Assembly (NCBI GenBank): GCA_040514355.1
Contig: JBEVCF010000047.1
Location: 1 to 11,692 of the forward strand
DNA length: 11,692 bases
Direction of reading: 5' to 3'
Source of the DNA: Opacimonas sp040514355
Lineage (GTDB): Bacteria; Pseudomonadota; Gammaproteobacteria; Enterobacterales; Alteromonadaceae
Shown here: positions 6,411 to 11,692 of the stretch, piece by piece
How positions within the stretch are numbered: the stretch's first letter is position 1
How the letters are laid out: every line of letters starts with the position of its first letter
Made by a program: the position numbers and the translations under genes
The notes under the pieces: generated by a model
What the model was told of the DNA's origin: nothing
What the model saw: the letters and a program-made list of their open reading frames with translations, nothing else
The model's database searches: none

Positions 6411-6422
6411 CGTTGGTGTCGA
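6389..6422. terminator. Inverted repeat between convergent genes, enclosing a stop codon
   Basis: An 11-bp perfect stem (6389-6399 with 6412-6422) has a 12-base loop that contains the TAA of the tagD-like gene. It lies seven bases beyond the 3' end of the amidohydrolase gene. No clear T run follows in either direction, so it may act as a weak terminator or as a 3'-end stabiliser. Confidence 0.5.
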
Positions 6423-6429
6423 CACAACT

Positions 6430-8067
6430 TTACTGTGCTTGATAGCGCAACTCACCATTGATCCAAGTTTGTAGCACCTGTGTGTCATATATTTCACGAC
6501 TAGGTACGGTCATGATATCGCGGTCAACCAAGATGAAATCAGCTTTTTTCCCGACTTCCAAAGAACCAATCATGGTATCTTGAAAGGCAGCGTAAGCCCC
6601 ATCAAGCGTAAAACCCTTTAAAGCTTGGGCGCGTGTGACGGCCTCGTGACTTAACCAACCGCCTTCTGGTTCAAGCTCTTTGTCTTGACGCGTCACTGCA
6701 GCATAAATACCGTGGAAGGGATTGGCGAGCTCCACAGGAAAATCAGAACCAAACGCAATACGCGATCCAGATTGCAACAAAGTTTGCCACGCATATGCAC
6801 CTTTTAAGCGCGCCTTACCTAAACGGTCTTCGGCCATGTTTTTATCACTGGTTGCATGGGTGGGTTGCATAGAAGCAATGACGTTGTATTTTGCAAACAA
6901 CGCCAAATCGTCCACATTGACAATTTGTGCATGTTCGATGCGGTGACGCTCGGTATTGTCCTCATGCGTTGCGAAGCTCTTGGCAAAATGTTCCAAGCCT
7001 AAACGATTGGCACGATCACCAATAGCGTGATAATTCAGTTGAAAATCTGCGCCGATCACTTGGTCAAACAAGACTGGCATATACTCTGCCGCAGTCACTA
7101 ATAATCCATGATTGTGTGGATCATCTGAATAAGGGGCTAACAGAGCCGCGCCACGACTACCTAATGCACCGTCACCATAAGCTTTTACACTGCGAATACT
7201 CAACATACCTGCTGAGTCTTCTACGTGTCCTTGTGCTAACATTTCAGGCAGTTTGGGATCCGTTGCAGACAGCATGGCATAGACGCGAACAGGCAATGCA
7301 TTGGCCTTTGCTTGCGCTTGATAAAACTGCGCAACAGCATGGCTAATGCCAGCGTCATGCATACTGGTAATGCCCAGTGACAGTAAGTGTTCGCCAGCAA
7401 TGGCCAGTTTTTGCAAGCGTGCTTCGTCGCTCGCCGGTGGGATGAGTTTTTGCACCATATACATGGCATTATCAATCAACAAGCCTGTGGGTTGACCTTT
7501 TGCATCTTTGACAATTTCACCACCACTTGGACTGGTGGTTTGCGCTGTAATACCCGCTAATTCCAAGGCTTTAGAATTGACCCAAATAGCGTGACCATCA
7601 ATGCGTTCTAAGACAATAGGGCGGTCGATATTCAGAGCATCTAGCGAAGCCTTGGTAGGAAACGTCTGATTAGGCCATAAGACCTGATTCCAGCCACGTC
7701 CAATTAACCAATCGTCGCCGTTGGTACGGGCGACAAAACTAGCCACACGTTTGGCTGCCTCAGCTTCTGACTGAGCACCGCGCAATTCTACTACCATCAA
7801 GGTTTGACCTAATTCTAATAAATGGCCGTGGGCGTCAATAATACCAGGTAACATGAAGTGACCCTTACCATCAATGACCGTTTTGATATTGGCTCTGGCA
7901 AGGTTGTCTCCTATTGCGCTAATGGTATCACCATCAAACGCAAGTTCTGAAAACTGAACCACCTCGCCCGTTTCGAGTACGGTCGTTCCTTTAATATTGG
8001 TGATAAGCGTTTGTGAATAGACTGAACCACACAACAGTAATGTTGAAATAAAGCAAAACAAGCGCAT
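6430..8067 (-). CDS. Exported amidohydrolase, YtcJ-like (amidohydrolase family 3)
   Basis: The 545-residue precursor has a signal peptide (MRLFCFISTLLLCGSVYS, likely cut before QT), so it probably acts in the periplasm. The amidohydrolase superfamily fold is recognised by the metal-binding H-x-H in DAHGH (78-82), NYHAIGD (345-351), HRIEHA (375-380) and the catalytic aspartate segment FGSDFPVE (439-446). The conserved YGDGALGSRGAALL (297-310) and RGWNQVLWP (124-132) are characteristic of the YtcJ / amidohydrolase-3 branch. These TIM-barrel enzymes use metal-activated water to hydrolyse C-N bonds; the substrates of most exported members are unknown. An AAGGA ribosome-binding site precedes the ATG. 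It is a single gene, convergent with the tagD-like gene and divergent from the VF530 gene. Length is typical for the family. Confidence 0.9.
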   Translation of the reverse strand: MRLFCFISTLLLCGSVYSQTLITNIKGTTVLETGEVVQFSELAFDGDTISAIGDNLARANIKTVIDGKGHFMLPGIIDAHGHLLELGQTLMVVELRGAQSEAEAAKRVASFVARTNGDDWLIGRGWNQVLWPNQTFPTKASLDALNIDRPIVLERIDGHAIWVNSKALELAGITAQTTSPSGGEIVKDAKGQPTGLLIDNAMYMVQKLIPPASDEARLQKLAIAGEHLLSLGITSMHDAGISHAVAQFYQAQAKANALPVRVYAMLSATDPKLPEMLAQGHVEDSAGMLSIRSVKAYGDGALGSRGAALLAPYSDDPHNHGLLVTAAEYMPVLFDQVIGADFQLNYHAIGDRANRLGLEHFAKSFATHEDNTERHRIEHAQIVNVDDLALFAKYNVIASMQPTHATSDKNMAEDRLGKARLKGAYAWQTLLQSGSRIAFGSDFPVELANPFHGIYAAVTRQDKELEPEGGWLSHEAVTRAQALKGFTLDGAYAAFQDTMIGSLEVGKKADFILVDRDIMTVPSREIYDTQVLQTWINGELRYQAQ

Positions 8068-8162
8068 AGAAAATTCCTTGTTTATTGTTAGTATTATTTA
8101 ACAAGCATACTGATTTTAATTGAAAAATGCTATTCTGTGAGAAGATAGACATAGAGAATATT

Positions 8163-8378
8163 ATGAGTCAACCAAACAACCCTTTACATGGCAAAACACT
8201 ACAGACCATAGTCACTGAATTACATGCCCATTTCGGTTGGGACGGCTTGCATGCACATATTCGTATTAACTGCTTTAGCCACGAACCGTCAATCAAGTCC
8301 TCGTTGAAGTTTTTACGCAAGACTCAATGGGCGAGGGATAAAGTAGAAAAACTCTATATCACGACGTTTTGTGAGTAG
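8163..8378 (+). CDS. VF530/DUF2132 family small protein
   Basis: This 71-residue protein begins MSQPNNPLHGKTLQTIV and contains HFGWDGLHAHIRINCF and EPSIKSSLKFLRKTQWARDKVEKLY. Both are hallmark stretches of the VF530 family (DUF2132), named after a Vibrio fischeri protein of known structure with a small helical fold. Function is not established; DNA binding has been suggested for the family. The start at 8163 is preferred because the 12 codons upstream (from 8127) do not resemble the family; GAGA lies about nine bases ahead of the ATG. A weak TTGAAA (8120-8125) may be part of its promoter. Its 3' end overlaps the convergent moeB gene by 20 bases. Confidence 0.85.
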   Translation: MSQPNNPLHGKTLQTIVTELHAHFGWDGLHAHIRINCFSHEPSIKSSLKFLRKTQWARDKVEKLYITTFCE

Positions 8379-9117
8379 CACTGTGACACTCACACAGCCC
8401 ATTAGGTGTGATGTTAAACGCGTGCAGTTGGTGCTGTTGGCCATCTAAGTAAAACATTTTACTGTAGGATAAGCTATGCGGGGATGAAAGGTATTGCAAC
8501 GCTAACAGCGCTTGCGCCTGACCGACCATGCCTACCACTGGCCCAAACACACCTGCTTCAGAGCAGCTTAAGCGACGAGGTGTTTGTCCACCCATTAGAC
8601 AAGCGTAACAAGGTTGCGAACGCGTCGGGTCAAAGATCGCATATTGTCCTTCTTGGCGAATAGCCGCGCCCATGATCCACGGTATTTGGGTTTCGAGTGA
8701 AACGCGGTTAAGCAATAAGCGACTGTCAATATTATCTGTACAATCCATCACTAAATCGTAATCAACTATGGTTTTTTTGAGTGTTTCGTAAGGTAATCTT
8801 TGGGTGTGCGTGTCGATATGACAAGCCGGATTCATGGCGCTGAGTTTAGCTTGAGCACACTGCACTTTATATGCGCCGACATCAACCTCGCTAAATAGCG
8901 TTTGGCGCGGTAAATTGTGTACCGCCACAGTATCATCATCTACCAAAGTGAGCTTGCTAATACCTGCTCCAACCAACGCGGGTGCAACATGACAACCCAA
9001 GCCCCCCATGCCAATGACCAAGATCTTAGCGCGTGAAATCGCTTCTTGCCCATCCAAATCAACACTAGGCAGGTTGATTTGACTTTGATAGCGCCATAAC
9101 GTTGCGTCATCTAACAT
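8359..9117 (-). CDS. moeB: Molybdopterin-synthase adenylyltransferase MoeB
   Basis: MoeB uses ATP to adenylate the C-terminal glycine of the sulfur carrier MoaD so that it can be thiolated for molybdopterin synthesis. The 252-residue protein has the E1-like nucleotide-binding GMGGLG (36-41), the NLPRQ arginine motif (68-72), DCTDN (125-129) and a four-cysteine zinc site (C170, C173, C242, C244). CSEAGVFGPVVGMVGQAQA (185-203) is characteristic of the MoeB/ThiF group. There is no rhodanese domain, as in E. coli MoeB (249 residues). It is the last gene of the operon; TGATG joins the moeA stop to its ATG at 9115-9117. A TTG just upstream at 9118-9120 is an alternative start, only one residue longer. 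ThiF, its thiamine paralogue, cannot be fully excluded by motif, but the operon context makes MoeB clear. Confidence 0.92.
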   Translation of the reverse strand: MLDDATLWRYQSQINLPSVDLDGQEAISRAKILVIGMGGLGCHVAPALVGAGISKLTLVDDDTVAVHNLPRQTLFSEVDVGAYKVQCAQAKLSAMNPACHIDTHTQRLPYETLKKTIVDYDLVMDCTDNIDSRLLLNRVSLETQIPWIMGAAIRQEGQYAIFDPTRSQPCYACLMGGQTPRRLSCSEAGVFGPVVGMVGQAQALLALQYLSSPHSLSYSKMFYLDGQQHQLHAFNITPNGLCECHSATHKTS

Positions 9118-10361
9118 CAATATTGCCCCTGTAAGATGGGATGGATCGGAATAAAGTTTACCTGCTCCCCTGGGCCTAAATCGCCACTGTCACGGGGTAA
9201 TAGTAACAACACATTGGCCGCGTCCAAACGAGATAGCAATGCAGAGCCTTGTGCAGTAAACGCCTCTACATGAGTCTCACCGTTGCTTTGTGGCGTAGCT
9301 TTAGCCCGCTGGAAATCCATTCTGCCTGGTCGTTTTTTGACTGGACTGGTTAAAGTACCCGTTGCGATTTGTTGCGGTTGCATATACAAGCCTTGACGTT
9401 TTGCTAACGCCGGAAGCACTAACATTTGTAACGTAACGGTTGAGGAGACGGGGTTGCCCGGCAAGCCAAATAATAAACAGTCATGTATTGTACCAAAGGC
9501 AAAAGGCTTACCCGGTTTCATCGCAACTTTCCAAAAATGCATATCCCCTAGGTTGTCTAATGCGGTTTTTACAAAATCAGCCGTGCCAACCGATACCCCT
9601 CCGGACGTGATAATGACATCGGCAACAGTACTCGCAGTATGTAAAGCGTGTTTAATTTCTGATAATTGGTCGGGTAATGCTATACACTGACTTACTTCAC
9701 AGCCGAAGTGTTCTAGTGCTGCGCGCAAAACAAACGAGTTGGTATCGTATATTTGACCTTGCCTTAGTGGCATACCAGGGGAGACGAGTTCGTCACCGGT
9801 TGTAAATAAAGCGATCTTTAAGGGGGTATAGACAGAGATCTCAGCGATACCAAGTGAAGCAAGGATCCCGAGTTTAATCGCATCCAAACGTTGCCCCTGG
9901 TTTAATACTGTTTCACCAATAGCAATATCTTCACCACAATAACGAATATTTGCCTGAGGTGCAGGCATAGTGTTGATGATCACTGCGTCGGGAAGGGCAG
10001 TGGTATGTTCTTGCATGACCACCGCAAACGTCCCATCTGGTACCTTGGCACCTGTCATGATCCGCACGGCTTGTCCTTGTTGCAGTGCTTCGGGATGCGT
10101 TTGTCCAGCTAACACTTGGCCTACGAGGGTGAACTGAGATGGTTGTTGCTGATCGGGTGTGCCCAAAGCATAACCGTCCATGGCCGCATTGTCATAAGCG
10201 GGTACAGGGGAGGTGCAGATCACATCACGGCTCAATACGCAGTTTGTCGCTGTGCTTAAGTGACGTTGCTCAGTCTTTAATGTGGGCTGAATGACTTTTA
10301 ACATATTGGCAAGTGCATCGCTGTAGGCCAACATATCGGTGGTAGTATCACATGATTGCAT
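9117..10361 (-). CDS. moeA: Molybdopterin molybdotransferase MoeA
   Basis: MoeA inserts molybdate into adenylylated molybdopterin to form the molybdenum cofactor. The 414-residue protein (E. coli MoeA has 411) shows all family landmarks in order: SPVPAYDNAAMDGYA (51-65), VRIMTGAKVPDG (99-110), FTTGDELVSPG (186-196), ITSGGVSVGTADFV (261-274), MKPGKPFAFG (281-290) and LPGNPVSS (300-307). It is cytoplasmic. Its ATG lies 14 bases inside the 3' end of mobA in a different frame, and its stop overlaps the moeB start, so its translation is probably coupled at both ends. No key residues appear missing. Confidence 0.95.
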   Translation of the reverse strand: MQSCDTTTDMLAYSDALANMLKVIQPTLKTEQRHLSTATNCVLSRDVICTSPVPAYDNAAMDGYALGTPDQQQPSQFTLVGQVLAGQTHPEALQQGQAVRIMTGAKVPDGTFAVVMQEHTTALPDAVIINTMPAPQANIRYCGEDIAIGETVLNQGQRLDAIKLGILASLGIAEISVYTPLKIALFTTGDELVSPGMPLRQGQIYDTNSFVLRAALEHFGCEVSQCIALPDQLSEIKHALHTASTVADVIITSGGVSVGTADFVKTALDNLGDMHFWKVAMKPGKPFAFGTIHDCLLFGLPGNPVSSTVTLQMLVLPALAKRQGLYMQPQQIATGTLTSPVKKRPGRMDFQRAKATPQSNGETHVEAFTAQGSALLSRLDAANVLLLLPRDSGDLGPGEQVNFIPIHPILQGQY

Positions 10362-10956
10362 AAGCGGTTTCTTCTGAGTCTAGGGCAAGCGTTAAGGAGT
10401 TTTGATACACTTGCCATTGTTCGGGAGTATTGGTATTGAGACGACTGCGTTCATCTAATGCATTGAGTTGTATGCATGGGAGTTGAGTTAACAAATAACG
10501 CAGTGACCAATCACCTGATAATGTTTGTTCTAGTAGTATATCGTACAGACTTCCCGAGTAGGGGATATAAAGGGGAAAGTGTTCATCTGCAAAATGGATA
10601 ATGTGTCGTTTATTCACACCTGCTTGGATCAACAAATTGATGTGTTGGGCATGGATGTTCGGCATATCGACGGGTAAAAAGACCCATCCGTCGACGCAGG
10701 GCGTATTGCGGATCACGGACATGATGCCAGCAATTGGTCCTTTGGCTGCAACGCAGTCAGCGATTTGATTGTCAATACCTGGATAGTGGTGTGAACCTGA
10801 AGCGACTAGCACATTTGTGCAAACCGACTGGTGTAAGGTCTCAATTTGCTGGGCGAGTAAACTGTGTTTATCAGTTGTTAATAAGGCTTTGTTTTGCCCC
10901 ATGCGACGACTTTCGCCTCCTGCTAAGACAACACCAGAAATAAAAGGTGTATGCAC
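10348..10956 (-). CDS. mobA: Molybdenum cofactor guanylyltransferase MobA
   Basis: MobA transfers GMP from GTP to the molybdenum cofactor, giving the bis-MGD form used by DMSO-reductase-family enzymes such as nitrate and formate oxidoreductases. The 202-residue protein (E. coli about 194) starts with SGVVLAGGESRRMGQNKALL, the nucleotidyltransferase P-loop-like motif LAGG-S-RMG-K (11-23). It also has a metal-binding aspartate in LPVDMP (94-99) and a C-terminal LNTNTPEQW (172-181 region), as in the family. I start it at GTG 10954-10956, which is one base after the moaA stop codon and follows a GGGGGG ribosome-binding site by five bases. A longer upstream ATG reading would overlap moaA by about 90 bases and add residues foreign to the family. 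Confidence 0.92.
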   Translation of the reverse strand: MHTPFISGVVLAGGESRRMGQNKALLTTDKHSLLAQQIETLHQSVCTNVLVASGSHHYPGIDNQIADCVAAKGPIAGIMSVIRNTPCVDGWVFLPVDMPNIHAQHINLLIQAGVNKRHIIHFADEHFPLYIPYSGSLYDILLEQTLSGDWSLRYLLTQLPCIQLNALDERSRLNTNTPEQWQVYQNSLTLALDSEETAYAIM

Positions 10957-10957
10957 G

Positions 10958-11692
10958 TTAACCCCCCAACATAGCAAGGTCTGATGTCGCCCCTGAACCA
11001 CCTTCATGTAAGGGATGAGAAGGCGTTTTTTGTTGTACGAGGGCAACAATCTTTTGTTTCAAAGCTGTTTGTTGTTGAGGGCTTTGCAACAGATAGCGCA
11101 AATCACTGCCAGCCTCTGCAAATAAGCAAGTATGCAGGGCGCCTCGAGCACTCACACGCAAACGATTACAAGTGGTACAAAAATCCTTACTGTAAGGCAT
11201 GATAAAACCTATTCGTCCTTGAAAATCTGGATGCCACAAGGTTTTTGCAGGTCCATCTGAGATATTGCCCAACACGGGTTGCCAACCAGCTTGTATTAGT
11301 TGCTCATACATCTCACTGCCACGAACGTGTTGCGCGGCAAAAAAAGCGTGGTTATCGAGGGTTTGCATGACTTCAATAAAACGCAAGGTAATGGGCTTGG
11401 TTTGGATAAAAGCCATAAATTGCTCCCACTCATGCAGATTTAGCCCTTTCATAAGTACAGCATTCATTTTAACCGTCAAACCAAGTGCTATCGCTTGTTC
11501 GATCCCATCCATAATCTGTATGAATTGATTGGAACCTGTAATCAATTTGAATTGTGCAGGGTTGAGACTGTCCACACTGACATTGAGATGCGTCAAACCA
11601 GCACTATGCCAGCGATTGATATGCTTGTGTAAGTTAAGACCGTTGGTGGTAAGGGCGACCGACGTGATCCCTGGGATGCTAGCAACTGCTGT
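10958..11692 (-). CDS. moaA: GTP 3',8-cyclase MoaA (5' end outside window)
   Basis: MoaA is a radical-SAM enzyme that rearranges GTP into 3',8-cyclo-GTP, the first step of molybdenum cofactor synthesis, in the cytosol. The 244 residues present are the C-terminal three quarters of a protein normally about 325 long; the N-terminal SAM-cluster cysteines lie beyond base 11692. Visible family features are TTNGLNL, LNVSVDSLNP, VKMNAVLMKGLN, LRFIEVM and the C-terminal cluster motif FCTTCNRLRVSARGALHTC (C-x2-C-x13-C), which binds the second [4Fe-4S] and GTP. It ends in the Gly-Gly (MLGG) needed for the C-terminal tail to reach the active site. The frame stays open to the window edge, so the initiator is not in view. 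It is the first of four genes here in a compact operon. Confidence 0.95.
   Translation of the reverse strand, partial: TAVASIPGITSVALTTNGLNLHKHINRWHSAGLTHLNVSVDSLNPAQFKLITGSNQFIQIMDGIEQAIALGLTVKMNAVLMKGLNLHEWEQFMAFIQTKPITLRFIEVMQTLDNHAFFAAQHVRGSEMYEQLIQAGWQPVLGNISDGPAKTLWHPDFQGRIGFIMPYSKDFCTTCNRLRVSARGALHTCLFAEAGSDLRYLLQSPQQQTALKQKIVALVQQKTPSHPLHEGGSGATSDLAMLGG

Noticed and set aside
7236..7475. Minus-strand 79-codon frame within the amidohydrolase gene
   Set aside because: It is an alternative frame of the same strand inside a fully supported gene with no ribosome-binding site.
3234..8067. A folate-salvage or peptide-use pathway linking the AbgT-type transporter and the exported amidohydrolase
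   Set aside because: They are about 1.6 kb apart on opposite strands, separated by a porin and a cytidylyltransferase, with their own terminators; nothing ties them together.
10957..11049. N-terminal extension of MobA to an upstream ATG
   Set aside because: It would overlap moaA by about 90 bases and adds residues not seen in the family; GTG at 10956 has a strong ribosome-binding site in the right place.
1..11692. CRISPR array, tRNA or rRNA gene, phage or toxin-antitoxin module
   Set aside because: No regularly spaced direct repeats, no cloverleaf or rRNA-like sequence and no matching gene pairs were seen.

Overview
The window looks like the chromosome of a Gram-negative gammaproteobacterium, probably a marine-type lineage such as the Alteromonadales or Vibrionales. 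Three things point there: a classic 16-strand-type outer-membrane porin with signal peptide, a YbiT-type ABC-F ATPase, and a VF530-family small protein. This placement is inferred from gene content; there is no rRNA or other phylogenetic marker here.

Left edge (1-720): the right end of an insertion sequence, probably IS3-like, stops at about base 55. It has cut off a minus-strand gene for a lipoprotein with ten collagen-like Gly-X-Y triplets followed by the start of a domain resembling choice-of-anchor I proteins. The remnant also has a one-base shift just after its start codon, so it looks like a doubly broken pseudogene. The stretch from 497 to 720 holds only a short imperfect inverted repeat.

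Bases 721-3093 (minus strand) carry an exported HExxH zinc-metallopeptidase-like protein of unknown role, downstream of ybiT. A perfect 20-bp hairpin between them overlaps the start codon of the peptidase gene. Bases 3142-3233 are a divergent promoter region between ybiT and an AbgT-family transporter (3234-4781, plus strand). A symmetrical terminator separates the transporter from a convergent porin gene (4888-5784, minus strand). The porin's upstream region holds PhoB-box-like repeats with an 11-bp period.

Bases 6009-8378 hold three stand-alone genes: a TagD-like glycerol-3-phosphate cytidylyltransferase (+), an exported amidohydrolase of the YtcJ-like amidohydrolase-3 family (-), and a small VF530/DUF2132 protein (+).

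Bases 8359-11692 (minus strand) are a tightly packed molybdenum-cofactor operon in the order moaA (5' part outside the window), mobA, moeA, moeB. MoaA begins pterin synthesis from GTP, MoeB activates the sulfur carrier MoaD, MoeA inserts molybdate, and MobA adds GMP to give the bis-MGD form. The genes abut or overlap by 1-14 bases, implying translational coupling. I see no clearly new multi-gene system here. The items most worth following are the hairpin over the peptidase start, the candidate Pho regulation of the porin, and the IS-disrupted collagen-like lipoprotein.
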